Positions 1 through 7,283 of a stretch of 23,315 bases of DNA are shown piece after piece. The position numbers and the translations under genes are program-made. This DNA is from JAJXSS01 sp964547135. GTDB taxonomy: Bacteria > Planctomycetota > Phycisphaerae > Phycisphaerales > Phycisphaeraceae. How positions within the stretch are numbered: the first letter of the stretch is position 1; every line of letters starts with the position of its first letter. The notes below the pieces were generated by a model. That model did not search any database. It was given only the letters and a program-made list of their open reading frames with translations, and was not told where the DNA came from. The stretch covers positions 1-23,315 of the forward strand of contig CAZJMK010000061.1 in NCBI GenBank assembly GCA_964547135.1, written 5' to 3'.

Positions 1-104
1 CCGACCAACTGATCAACCTTTCAGATCAAACGCGATCAATCGCGGCGCTAACCAAAACGCCGACGCAAAGCGTCCGCGCTAAACAAATCCGACATTCGAC
101 ATTC
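1..104. repeat. Compound intergenic repeat: octamer arm, two TTAGCGC hairpins, heptamer arm
   Basis: The gene-free start of the window is built from repeats. Positions 1-28 resemble the degenerate octamer arm seen near 20500. Positions 29-52 form a hairpin core (CGCGAT 31-36, ATCGCG 39-44) whose reverse complement recurs exactly at 20474-20497. A second hairpin lies at 62-74 (GACGC, AAA, GCGTC) and, read on the minus strand, is also preceded by TTAGCGC. Positions 85-104 are a heptamer arm related to the repeats at 8705-8932. The arm ends one base before the stop codon of the phosphohexomutase (106-108). The element may extend beyond the window. Confidence 0.75.
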
Positions 105-105
105 T

Positions 106-1578
106 TCACACCCCCATGGCCTGTTTCACCTGCGTAATCAACTGCCGGGCTTGTGACTCATCACCGGCCTCGGCGATCACGCGGATGATCGGCTCGGTGT
201 TACTGGGGCGAACATGCACCCACTTGTTCGGCCAATCGACACGCACGCCGTCCTGCATGTCCAGCTTCAACCCCGCAAACGTCTTTTGCATCACCTCCGA
301 CATGCGTGCCAGTGCTTGCGCATTCACATCGACCTTGTCTTTCACAATCGCATAGGTCGGTATGTCGTTCATCACCTGTGACAACGGCTGCCCACGCTGG
401 GCCAGTAGTTCGATGACCAGCGCGATGCCCGCCAGACTGTCGCGCACCAGGCCGACCTTGGGCCAAAGCACGCCCCCGTTGCCTTCGCCGCCGAACACGC
501 TTTGATGTTCACGCATCGCCGCAGCCACGTTGGCTTCACCGACCGGGGTACGCAACACCGTGGCCCCGAACTTTTGTGCAATGTCGTCAATCATCCGACT
601 GGTGGACAGGTTGGCAGCCAGTGTCGCACCACGGGCTTTGTCGCCCAGTTGTGACAGCACATGCAATGCGCCCAAAGCCAGCGTGTATTCCTCGCCGATG
701 TATCGCCCCTGGTCATCAACCAAAGCCAGTCGGTCAGCGTCGGGGTCTTGCGCAAACCCCAGGTCGGCCTGATGCGCACGCACCGCTTGGCTCAACCCCA
801 CCAGGTTTTCGCGCGTCGGTTCAGGGGTATGCGGAAACAGCCCGGTGGGTTCGCCATGCAGGTGAATCACTTCAACGCCCAGTTCACGCAGCAGAAGAGC
901 TGTCGATGGGCCACCCGCCCCGCACACACTGTCGAGCACCACTTTGAATTTGCGACCACCGGCTGATCGAGCGGCACGAATTTTCGCCACATCCACAAAA
1001 GGCAGAATGCGTTGCAAATGCACCTGCCCAGCCTGGTCGTTTGCTTGCGCTGATTGCAACTGTTCCACCGGTGCGTAGGTGATTTGTCGCTTGTGAAAAG
1101 TATCAATGATTTGCTGTGCCTGATTAGCCGGTGGCGCGACGCCGTCGTAACGCAGGCACTTGATGCCGTTCCAGATGATCGGGTTGTGACTGGCGGTGAT
1201 GACCATGCCTCCGTCGGCCTGCAATTCATCGACCATCAGGGCCACGGCTGGTGTGGTGGCAATGCCCAGCGTCGTCACCCGGCAACCCACCGCCAATAAC
1301 CCCGCGACGGCGGAGGCTTCAATCATCGCCCCCGATGGCCGACTGTCACGCCCGATCACCACATGCGACCCGCCCCCGGTCACGCCCCCGCCCCCGGCCC
1401 CCGGCATCGACATGGTACTGATCGTGCGAGCAGTTTTGCTTGCAACATCAGGTCGGCGATGTTGAAAAAGCCATTGACCAAAACAGGCGGCGTACTCGGC
1501 GGCGACGGAGGGCGTGAGGCTTTGGCCGATCAGGCCGCGCAGGCCGCTGATGCTGATCATGAGGGGGGCTTGGGTCAT
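106..1578 (-). CDS. glmM: Phosphohexomutase (phosphoglucosamine/phosphomannomutase), archaeal-type
   Basis: Alpha-D-phosphohexomutase, 490 residues, a normal family length. It probably interconverts glucosamine-6-P and glucosamine-1-P for UDP-GlcNAc and peptidoglycan or LPS precursors, or mannose phosphates. All family landmarks are visible: an N-terminal SGLRGLIG segment, the phosphoserine loop TASHNP (Ser about 130), the metal loop DPDADR (about 277), the sugar-specificity loop GEGNGG (about 366) and the phosphate-binding loop RPSNTEP (about 459). GEGNGG is closer to archaeal-type phosphohexomutases than to the usual bacterial GlmM loop, so the exact substrate is uncertain. An AAAGG ribosome site precedes the ATG at 1578. 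Residues 56-71 are an odd Gly-rich stretch just before the VVIGRD strand, encoded by C/G runs. It lies 52 bases downstream of hpt on the same strand and is probably co-transcribed with it. Confidence 0.93.
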   Translation of the reverse strand: MTQAPLMISISGLRGLIGQSLTPSVAAEYAACFGQWLFQHRRPDVASKTARTISTMSMPGAGGGGVTGGGSHVVIGRDSRPSGAMIEASAVAGLLAVGCRVTTLGIATTPAVALMVDELQADGGMVITASHNPIIWNGIKCLRYDGVAPPANQAQQIIDTFHKRQITYAPVEQLQSAQANDQAGQVHLQRILPFVDVAKIRAARSAGGRKFKVVLDSVCGAGGPSTALLLRELGVEVIHLHGEPTGLFPHTPEPTRENLVGLSQAVRAHQADLGFAQDPDADRLALVDDQGRYIGEEYTLALGALHVLSQLGDKARGATLAANLSTSRMIDDIAQKFGATVLRTPVGEANVAAAMREHQSVFGGEGNGGVLWPKVGLVRDSLAGIALVIELLAQRGQPLSQVMNDIPTYAIVKDKVDVNAQALARMSEVMQKTFAGLKLDMQDGVRVDWPNKWVHVRPSNTEPIIRVIAEAGDESQARQLITQVKQAMGV

Positions 1579-1630
1579 GAATCAAAACCTTTGTTTCATG
1601 GGTTATTTCTACGCAGCGATACGTACCGGG

Positions 1631-2200
1631 TCAGCGGATCAGTTCGGGGCGAAGGGTGACGATTTCGGGCAGATTGCGGTAGTAGCCGTCGTAATCGAGG
1701 CCGTAGCCGACGACGAAGGCATCGGGGATGTCAAAGCAGGCGTAATCAACGGGGAAAGCCTGCGCTTCGGGTCGGTCCTTGCGCAGCAGCACACAGGTGC
1801 GCAGACTGGCGGGGTTGCGTTTTTGCAGCGTGTCGCAAACCAGGCGCAGGGTTTGGCCCGAATCGAGAATGTCATCGAGCACCAGCACATGGGCACCGGA
1901 AAGGTCCGTCGGCAGGTTGGTGAGCGATTGCTCGATCGTGGCCCCCTTGGACGTGGTGGCTGTGCCGGGGTAACTGGTGACGGAGATCAGGCGAATCCGC
2001 AAACGCAGAGGCAGATGACGAATCAGGTCCGCCACGAAAATGATGCTGCCGGTGAGAATGGGCACGAGCGTGAGTTCTTCGCGGAAGTTTTCATGACCTT
2101 CGGGGCCGACCAGGTCGGTGGTGATCTGCTTGGCGATCTGTTCAACCCGCTGAGCGATGGTGGTGCGGTCGATGAGGATTTGCGCGATGTCGGATTGCAT
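1631..2200 (-). CDS. hpt: Hypoxanthine(-guanine) phosphoribosyltransferase
   Basis: Purine-salvage enzyme making IMP or GMP from hypoxanthine or guanine and PRPP in the cytoplasm; about 189 residues, typical for bacterial Hpt. Seen in the sequence: the LTGS loop near residue 50, the flexible-loop SVTSYPGT region near 73-80, the PRPP-binding motif VLVLDDILDSGQTL at 106-119, and the C-terminal VVGYGLDYDGYYRNLPEI segment typical of the family. The start is uncertain. ATG at 2200 fits the family N-terminus but has no clear ribosome site. An in-frame TTG at 2227 has AGGCG about seven bases upstream and would add nine residues. Downstream on the same strand, after 52 bases, comes the phosphohexomutase. 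Upstream, a hairpin at 2262-2291 separates it from the HEPN gene. Confidence 0.95.
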   Translation of the reverse strand: MQSDIAQILIDRTTIAQRVEQIAKQITTDLVGPEGHENFREELTLVPILTGSIIFVADLIRHLPLRLRIRLISVTSYPGTATTSKGATIEQSLTNLPTDLSGAHVLVLDDILDSGQTLRLVCDTLQKRNPASLRTCVLLRKDRPEAQAFPVDYACFDIPDAFVVGYGLDYDGYYRNLPEIVTLRPELIR

Positions 2201-2261
2201 GGGTGAAAGTGTAATGCAATCGGTCAATAAATTCGCCTGGTGTCATGCGGTATGAATCAAC

Positions 2262-2291
2262 AAAGCCCAGACATGGCCATGCCTGGGCTTT
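2262..2291. terminator. Perfect-arm hairpin between the HEPN gene and hpt
   Basis: AAAGCCCAG (2262-2270) pairs with CTGGGCTTT (2283-2291), and the loop region contains the palindrome CATGGCCATG (2272-2281), giving an almost continuous stem. A strong T-run is lacking on either strand, so this may be a weak terminator for the minus-strand HEPN transcript or a structured leader of hpt. Confidence 0.5.
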
Positions 2292-2358
2292 GATCGTGCG
2301 TTAACAATCTACTGAACCTTTTTTTCTTGTGTCCTTTTTTTTAGAAAAAGTTGACGGG

Positions 2359-2874
2359 TTAACGCCGTTGTATTCGATTCCACGTCAGCACACACAAAAG
2401 GAAAACCCCGGTGGCATGATGCTGATCAATTTGCTCCCAATTGGCGATGACCTGCTCAACGCGCTGAATATGGGTGAGCACATTTTTGCGGTTAAATTTG
2501 GAGGACAGATCGTAATCCGCCTGATGCCTGCGTTCCTGCATTTCCACAAAGGTGGCAGCGAATTGATGCAACTCGGAGGGAATGGGTTGATTGGCTAAAG
2601 CGTGCTTGATCAACTCGGGCGGATTTCCCGATGCAAACGCCCTGGCGGCACCTTTAATGTCGGAATGCTCAAACGCCCGAGCCATGAGGTTTCGTAAGTC
2701 GGCCGAGCCTTGCACCGCCCCTGTGCCGATGAAAAAACGCAACGCCCTGTCGATCACGAAATGAAACATGGCGTAGTAGGCAGCAGAGATCGCCCGACGC
2801 AAATTGACATAGGTTGGTCTTCCCATATCCAATTCCGCCAGATGACGCGCTTGTGCCAACAGTTGATCGTGCAT
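2359..2874 (-). CDS. HEPN-domain protein (UPF0332-like), putative toxin-type
   Basis: Small alpha-helical HEPN protein of 171 residues from ATG 2874, or 172 from a GTG at 2877. The family signature is visible: an N-terminal RRAISAAYYAMFHFVIDRAL helix with the conserved R, YYA and FH positions, and a later QERRHQADYDL segment matching the R..ADY motif of UPF0332-type HEPN proteins. The RX4-6H ribonuclease motif of many HEPN toxins is not obvious, so nuclease activity is not assured. The start is fused to the stop of the upstream small gene (GTGATG arrangement, overlap of 4 or 1 bases), indicating translational coupling. HEPN proteins of this type commonly act with a partner in toxin-antitoxin or nucleotidyltransferase pairs; here the partner is not a recognisable nucleotidyltransferase. 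The last 20 residues (from about VFLLCVLTW) look atypical for the family. Confidence 0.8.
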   Translation of the reverse strand: MHDQLLAQARHLAELDMGRPTYVNLRRAISAAYYAMFHFVIDRALRFFIGTGAVQGSADLRNLMARAFEHSDIKGAARAFASGNPPELIKHALANQPIPSELHQFAATFVEMQERRHQADYDLSSKFNRKNVLTHIQRVEQVIANWEQIDQHHATGVFLLCVLTWNRIQRR

Positions 2875-3173
2875 CACTCATTCAACTCCGACTTCTTCAA
2901 AAAATCAATGTAGGGAAACAAGTCCGCATCCGCCTTGCCGATCGCCGCACGAATCGCCTGATCAATCGGTTCAACAGCTTTCCAGGATCGATCATCGTCG
3001 GAGGTGGATTCGTCCAGCAACACCGTGACGCGCAAAGCCTCCGATCGATCGTCACCCGGCGAGCGACTCTGCTCCTCATACGGTTCGGCGAGAATCTTGC
3101 GAACCTTGGGCCGGGCAGGCAAACGCAGTCCCTTCAAATCCAAAATTTTCTTCAAGCGTGTTTCGGTAAGCAT
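2874..3173 (-). CDS. Small hypothetical protein, coupled partner of the HEPN gene
   Basis: A 99-residue protein from ATG 3173, chosen because AAGGA lies about ten bases upstream; an in-frame GTG at 3197 would add eight residues. I do not recognise the family. It has a basic N-terminal half (LKKILDLKGLRLPARPKVRK) that could bind nucleic acid or a partner, and a C-terminal half with a strand-like LRVTVLLDE followed by an acidic loop and the segment ADLFPYIDFL. It lacks the GSxxRG and DxD motifs of MNT nucleotidyltransferase antitoxins. The stop overlaps the HEPN start, and it begins about 27 bases after the rny stop, so it may be read from the rny transcript. An antitoxin or regulatory partner role is inference from the coupling only. 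Confidence 0.7.
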   Translation of the reverse strand: MLTETRLKKILDLKGLRLPARPKVRKILAEPYEEQSRSPGDDRSEALRVTVLLDESTSDDDRSWKAVEPIDQAIRAAIGKADADLFPYIDFLKKSELNE

Positions 3174-3200
3174 GGCTGCTGCATCCTTGTTCCCCACATT

Positions 3201-4853
3201 TTATCTCGCAAACTCCACCGTCCGCATTTCCCGCAGCACGGTGATTTTGATTTCGCCGGGGAAGGTCATTTCATCACTCACCCGTTTGGCGATGTTGCGT
3301 GCCAATAGGGTGCAATCGACATCGGTGACCCGTTCGGGATCAACGATCACGCGCACCTCGCGCCCCGCCTGAATCGCATAAGCCTGACGCACGCCGCCCT
3401 GGTCCATGGCGATGCCTTCCAACTGCTCCAGTCGTTTGACATATTTTTCCAGCGTTTCACGACGAGCGCCGGGTCGTGCCCCGCTGATGGCGTCGGCAGC
3501 CATGACAATCGGCGTGTAGGGACTGGTGGCCGGAATGTCGTTATGGTGGCCGCCGATGGCGTTGAGCACTTCTTCGCGTTCGTTGTATTTTTTGGCGAAT
3601 TCCATGCCGATGGCCGGGTGCCCACCTTCCATTTCATGGTCCATCGCCTTGCCGATGTCGTGCAGAAAACCGCAGCGCCGGGCGATCGTGCCATCCAGCC
3701 CCAGTTCATCGGCAATCACCTGGCAGAGGTACGCAGTTTCCAGTGAGTGACGCAGAATGTTCTGCCCATAACTCATGCGGTAGTGCAACCGACCCATCAT
3801 TTCGCTGATCTTCGGATGCAGGCCTTGAATGTTGGCTTCGATGCAGGCATCGCGCCCGAACTTGACGATGCGCTGCTGCACATCCTTGTTCACCGATTCG
3901 ACGATTTCCTCGATGCGGGCTGGGTGAATGCGACCGTCTTCCAACAGCTTGGCCAGCGACTCAGCGGCCACCGCCCGACGCACCGGGTCAAAGCATGACA
4001 CCACGATCACGCCCGGCGTATCATCGACGATGACATCGACGCCCGTCGCTTTTTCAAACGCACGAATGTTGCGACCTTCACGACCGATCACCCGACCCTT
4101 CATGTCGTCGCTGGCGATCTGAATCGCGGACACCGTGCTTTCACTGGTGTGTTCGCTGGCATAACGCTGAATGGCCTGCAACGTGATGCGCAGAGCATGT
4201 TCCTTGGACTCTTCTTCCGCACGGGCCATCTGCTTTTGCACCAGTTGCGCCGCTTCGTGCTGCACTTCGTCTTCAATGAGTTTCAGGCATTGACGACGTG
4301 CCTCCTCCGGGCTGAGGTTGGTGATGCGCAGCAAAGCCTGCTTCTGCTCTTCACGAGCCTTTTCAACCAGTTCACGCTTTTCCGCCAGCATCTGGTCGAT
4401 CTGCTCTTCCTTCACCGTCACCGCTGCCTCACGTTTTTTGATGCCCGCATCCAACTCATCAAGGTACTTTTCCTTGGTGGTCAGCACATCGAGTTTGCGG
4501 TCCAGCGTGTCTTCGCGCTTGGTCAGCCTGCGCTCGGCTTCCTTGAGTTCGTTGCGCAGGGCTTCGGTTTCTTTTTCAAAGCTGACCCGTTTGCCGGCCA
4601 ATTCATCACGAATGTCTAACTCGGCTTTGCGTTTTTGATTCTCAGCTTCGAGCTTGGCGGCTTTGAGCAGTTCTTCGCTTTCCTTTTTCGCACCGGCAAT
4701 CGTCTGAGCACCGAGCACTTTCATCACCACAAACGCAGCCACGATGCCGACGACCAGGGCCACGACACCGACCACGATGAGGTAGCCTACGGGGACAGCC
4801 GCCAGGGTGGGGGCGAGCCAGGCCCCTGGGGGAGGGGAAATAGAAACCATCAT
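3201..4853 (-). CDS. rny: Ribonuclease Y
   Basis: Membrane-anchored endoribonuclease that initiates mRNA decay; 550 residues, slightly longer than the roughly 520 usual in Firmicutes. Domain order is standard: an N-terminal transmembrane helix (PVGYLIVVGVVALVVGIVAA), a long charged coiled coil with many E/K/R heptads, a KH RNA-binding domain (GRVIGREGRNIRAFE, near residue 256), then an HD phosphohydrolase domain with FLHDIGKAMDHE (HD near 398) and IGGHHNDI. ATG 4853 is chosen because AAAGGGG lies five bases upstream; a longer in-frame GTG at 4916 lacks proper spacing and would put extra residues before the membrane anchor. Downstream lie the small HEPN-partner gene and the HEPN gene on the same strand. 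The C-terminal REMRTVEFAR ending is typical of the family. Confidence 0.97.
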   Translation of the reverse strand: MMVSISPPPGAWLAPTLAAVPVGYLIVVGVVALVVGIVAAFVVMKVLGAQTIAGAKKESEELLKAAKLEAENQKRKAELDIRDELAGKRVSFEKETEALRNELKEAERRLTKREDTLDRKLDVLTTKEKYLDELDAGIKKREAAVTVKEEQIDQMLAEKRELVEKAREEQKQALLRITNLSPEEARRQCLKLIEDEVQHEAAQLVQKQMARAEEESKEHALRITLQAIQRYASEHTSESTVSAIQIASDDMKGRVIGREGRNIRAFEKATGVDVIVDDTPGVIVVSCFDPVRRAVAAESLAKLLEDGRIHPARIEEIVESVNKDVQQRIVKFGRDACIEANIQGLHPKISEMMGRLHYRMSYGQNILRHSLETAYLCQVIADELGLDGTIARRCGFLHDIGKAMDHEMEGGHPAIGMEFAKKYNEREEVLNAIGGHHNDIPATSPYTPIVMAADAISGARPGARRETLEKYVKRLEQLEGIAMDQGGVRQAYAIQAGREVRVIVDPERVTDVDCTLLARNIAKRVSDEMTFPGEIKITVLREMRTVEFAR

Positions 4854-5056
4854 GCGAACCCCTTTCTGCAAGTGACCCATGAGCCGACCGACCGCGATCG
4901 GGGAACCAGGGGTCACCTTGAATGGGGCACGATCAGAACGGGTAAGCCGTGGGGACCAAACCGTTGTGACGCACAGGGAAACAGGTCACGGGTTCCGTGA
5001 TGACTGGAGCGGATCAGCAAAGATTGACGAGTGATCAACGCGAAAAATTCAACCCG

Positions 5057-5097
5057 AAAAAACAGGACGGCTTGACCGGCAATCATGGCTGGTCAAG
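5057..5097 (-). terminator. Candidate intrinsic terminator, minus strand
   Basis: A ten-base-pair stem (one G-T pair) is formed by 5071-5080 and 5088-5097 around a seven-base loop, and on the minus strand is followed by T6 at 5062-5057. Eight bases lie between stem and T-run, more than ideal. The stem begins over the stop codon of the candidate gene at 5093-5500. Confidence 0.45.
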
Positions 5098-5500
5098 GCA
5101 ATCCTCCGGCAAACACGCCCATGTACACTTCACAGGGGAACCTTGTGCCGGGGTAGCGACACAGGGCACCGGGTTGACCGATGAGGTCGGGCTGGATGCT
5201 GTCGTCGTTTGACAGGCGAACATCCAGCCTGAGCCAGGGGGCGGGGCCGGGGGCCGGGGGCAACGAATCGCGGGTTGAACGAATCCGGTTGTGCATCGTC
5301 AATCTATCCGTGTTCAGGGAATTGCCCCAAACCCGTGCAGGACCAAGGCCCAAGCCCTGATCCGGCTGATCGGCTTCGCTCCAGACGAAAAAGCCGTCTG
5401 TCTCGTGCCGGTTGTATCCCACGCAGGAAATGTTCGGAACCTCAAAACCACCACCCGCATTTGCAAGCCTGTTCGCCTGCTGCCGATGGGGATGATTCAT
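5093..5500 (-). CDS. Possible small hypothetical protein (135 aa)
   Basis: This is the only open frame in the 4854-5684 spacer with supporting signals. A sigma70-like promoter lies at 5531-5560, the ATG at 5500 has GGGG seven bases upstream, and the stop at 5093-5095 lies in the first arm of a terminator-like hairpin. A longer start at 5515 would add five residues but has AAGG directly against the ATG. The product is unrecognised. It is mixed in composition, contains two Trp and several Cys, has a Pro/Ala run (SLPPAPGPAPW) encoded by GGCCCCC repeats, and no signal peptide or membrane helix. A strong hairpin at 5187-5232 (12-bp outer stem, 5-bp inner stem) lies inside the frame, so a structured RNA is the alternative reading. 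Confidence 0.35.
   Translation of the reverse strand: MNHPHRQQANRLANAGGGFEVPNISCVGYNRHETDGFFVWSEADQPDQGLGLGPARVWGNSLNTDRLTMHNRIRSTRDSLPPAPGPAPWLRLDVRLSNDDSIQPDLIGQPGALCRYPGTRFPCEVYMGVFAGGLP
5187..5232. other. Strong stem-loop
   Basis: A 12-bp stem (5187-5198 with 5221-5232, one G-T pair) encloses a second 5-bp stem CTGTC/GACAG (5199-5203 with 5211-5215). It may be part of a structured RNA or a chance structure inside the candidate gene at 5093-5500. It does not show the conserved motifs of RNase P RNA, SRP RNA or tmRNA. Confidence 0.5.
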
Positions 5501-5530
5501 GCTTCGGCCCCGCATCCTTGCGTATTGCCA

Positions 5531-5560
5531 ATCGTACCCATTTCAAACCGGGACCGTCAA
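5531..5560 (-). promoter_or_regulatory. Candidate sigma70-type promoter, minus strand
   Basis: Read on the minus strand: -35 TTGACG (5560-5555), an 18-base spacer and -10 TACGAT (5536-5531), placing the start near 5524. It would give a leader of about 24 bases for the frame starting at 5500, and is divergent from the promoter at 5649-5677. Confidence 0.4.
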
Positions 5561-5648
5561 GTGCCATTTTTCGCATGTTCCTTATCGGACAAATTCAGCC
5601 TGAAATCTTCCCCAAAGGACTTGTTTGTATAAAATATCACAAGGAGCT

Positions 5649-5677
5649 TTGACTTGACCGCTCAAGCATTGTAAAAT
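5649..5677 (+). promoter_or_regulatory. Promoter of the SDH-protease unit, probably giving a leaderless mRNA
   Basis: -35 TTGACT (5649-5654), exactly 17 bases, then -10 TAAAAT (5672-5677). The expected start, about seven bases after the -10, falls at the ATG at 5685 itself, and no ribosome-binding site is present. Confidence 0.6.
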
Positions 5678-5684
5678 CGTTTTG

Positions 5685-5939
5685 ATGTCTAAAAGCAAAA
5701 AACAAAATTTTACTACGCTGGTGTATGGTATCGCACCGGGATCGCCCATGACGTCAGAGAAGGCATCAGGTTCTGATTTGCAAGCTGATCCGATCAAGAA
5801 TCCTCACGCGGTAGTGCTTGGTCGACTGGGTGGTTTGAAGGGCGGGAATGCACGTGCCAAAGCACTCACCAAACGACAGCGCGTGGCCATTGCCAAGCAA
5901 GCCGCGAAAGCCCGATGGTCCGCAAAAACAGAATCTTGA
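5685..5939 (+). CDS. Small basic protein with LGRLGGLKGGxARA motif
   Basis: An 84-residue protein. The C-terminal half has a recognisable but functionally uncharacterised pattern: NPHAVVLGRLGG, then KGGNARAKALTKRQR, then IAKQAAKARW. Such Gly- and Lys-rich motifs occur in many small bacterial proteins and suggest a basic, nucleic-acid-binding surface; that function is inference. ATG 5685 follows the -10 box so closely that the mRNA is probably leaderless. A TTG at 5682 is in frame just before it, and an internal ATG at 5748 (weak GGGA site) would give a 62-residue form that keeps the motif. It is first gene of a three-gene unit, 33 bases before the protease. The region is clearly AT-richer than the flanking housekeeping genes. 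Confidence 0.75.
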   Translation: MSKSKKQNFTTLVYGIAPGSPMTSEKASGSDLQADPIKNPHAVVLGRLGGLKGGNARAKALTKRQRVAIAKQAAKARWSAKTES

Positions 5940-5972
5940 GTAGCCTCATAACCTTAACAAGCCGGGGACCGC

Positions 5973-6896
5973 ATGGCAAAGAATACAACACGATCACCAT
6001 TCCTGAGTAGCCCATTTGTCGCTTTACAGAAGGAAGTCAATCAATCGCCTGATTTGCGCCAAGGTTTGATAAGAACGATTGAGGAACAGATGAAGGCCAA
6101 AGTTGTTACGTTTTTTACATCGTTCACTCATCGATTGGCACAGATTACCGACAGTGATGCAGAAATGCTGGAAAGTCTTTTGGAGGTTGAGACCACGGGC
6201 AATGAAAAAATCGTGCTTGTTATCAACTCGCCTGGTGGTCAGGCCTTGGCTGCGGAAAGAATTGTTAACGTGTGTAGGGCTTATGGTGGAGGGCAATTTG
6301 AGGTAGTTGTCCCTCATATGGCCAAATCTGCGGCTACCATGATTTGTTTTGGCGCAAACACGATCCACATGAGCGATACCGCTGAGCTTGGTCCGGTTGA
6401 TCCGCAAGTTCCGTATTGGTTTGATAAGTCAGACGAGAACGAAGAGCCGGATTGGATTTCGGCAGAAGAATACATCAGGTCATACGACACGCTTATCGAC
6501 AAAGCCAGTAGTGGGAAAGTTGGGCGGCTGGAGCCGTTTTTGCAGCAACTAACAAAATATGACGCTCGCTATATTGAACAATTGAGATCGATTCAACGTC
6601 TATCGCAGGAAATTTCAGTAAGACTTCTCAAAGCGGCGATGATGACAGGAAAAACCGATCAGCAGATTGTTAAGGCAATCGATGTCTTTTTATCCCAAGT
6701 GAGGACAAGCTCGCATGGCCGCATGATTAACCGAGCCGAATCGGAACGATGTGGTCTAAAAACACAATGTATTAGTTTGCATAGCCCACTCTGGAAAGCA
6801 CTTTGGGAACTTTATGTACGCTCAGATTGGGTTGTCAGCAGGAGTAATCGATTCAGGAAAATCATTGAAACAAGCCGATCTTCGGTTCATGGTTAA
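5973..6896 (+). CDS. SDH-type serine protease (ClpP/SppA-like fold)
   Basis: A 307-residue member of the serine dehydrogenase proteinase family (Pfam SDH_sah type) with a ClpP/crotonase-like fold. Seen: the NSPGG loop at 85-89, the nucleophile motif PHMAKSAATM with Ser119 preceded by Lys118, and the family hallmark ELGPVDPQ at 138-145. Unlike several archaeal relatives, no transmembrane helix is evident, so it is probably cytoplasmic. The natural substrate of this family is poorly known; the family name comes from degradation of serine dehydratase by one member. The C-terminal third (from about residue 215) is helical and basic and less conserved. It lies between two small genes in one apparent operon ending at the terminator at 7141-7168. 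Base composition suggests horizontal acquisition. Confidence 0.88.
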   Translation: MAKNTTRSPFLSSPFVALQKEVNQSPDLRQGLIRTIEEQMKAKVVTFFTSFTHRLAQITDSDAEMLESLLEVETTGNEKIVLVINSPGGQALAAERIVNVCRAYGGGQFEVVVPHMAKSAATMICFGANTIHMSDTAELGPVDPQVPYWFDKSDENEEPDWISAEEYIRSYDTLIDKASSGKVGRLEPFLQQLTKYDARYIEQLRSIQRLSQEISVRLLKAAMMTGKTDQQIVKAIDVFLSQVRTSSHGRMINRAESERCGLKTQCISLHSPLWKALWELYVRSDWVVSRSNRFRKIIETSRSSVHG

Positions 6897-6921
6897 GCGT
6901 ATAAGTAGAAGGAGAATTGTT

Positions 6922-7116
6922 ATGAAAGATGCTATAAATACCCGACGAAACAAGTCAGCACAGGTGTCCTTGAAAAAGGCTCTTGAAACAATCGAGCCGT
7001 ATCTTCAGAAACCTGTAAAGCGCCCTCGACCCATCAACCCGGACTGGCATATCGCTGACAGTGGCGTTGCGTTTGTTTCTGAAATGCCGATAACAAAGCA
7101 TCGTACAATCAAATAA
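6922..7116 (+). CDS. Small hypothetical protein (64 aa), third gene of the SDH-protease unit
   Basis: The ATG at 6922 is preceded by a strong GGAG site with eight-base spacing, 25 bases after the protease stop. Longer in-frame starts would overlap the protease gene. The protein is basic (MKDAINTRRNKSAQ, PVKRPRP), with one short predicted helix (LKKALETIEPYL) and no recognised domain, membrane segment or signal. A perfect intrinsic terminator lies 24 bases downstream, so it closes the operon. It may be a partner, adaptor or substrate of the protease; that is context only. Confidence 0.7.
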   Translation: MKDAINTRRNKSAQVSLKKALETIEPYLQKPVKRPRPINPDWHIADSGVAFVSEMPITKHRTIK

Positions 7117-7140
7117 AAGCCAGAATTTATTCAATCAAGA

Positions 7141-7168
7141 AAAATCGCCTGCACGGGCGGTTTTTTTT
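7141..7168 (+). terminator. Intrinsic terminator of the SDH-protease operon
   Basis: A nine-base-pair stem (AAAATCGCC with GGCGGTTTT, one T-G pair) with a six-base loop runs into T8 at 7161-7168. Confidence 0.9.
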
Positions 7169-7283
7169 ATTTGTTTTGAACTTGCTACACCAATTGCACA
7201 ACTGCGGCATCAACACCTCCCCCGGTATGGATCATGTTCAGAGTTGGCATATGCGTGTTTGTTCTTACATCAATCCATTTCAC

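Noticed and set aside
1514..2206. 230-codon plus-strand frame opposite hpt
   Set aside because: It is antisense to a clear Hpt with all motifs; the translation has no recognisable domain.
4149..4619. 156-codon plus-strand frame opposite the RNase Y coiled coil
   Set aside because: The Phe/Leu-rich translation is simply the complement of Glu/Lys codons of the coiled coil.
4917..5684. RNase P RNA, tmRNA or SRP RNA in the spacer upstream of rny
   Set aside because: None of the conserved motifs of these RNAs was found on either strand, although stable hairpins exist.
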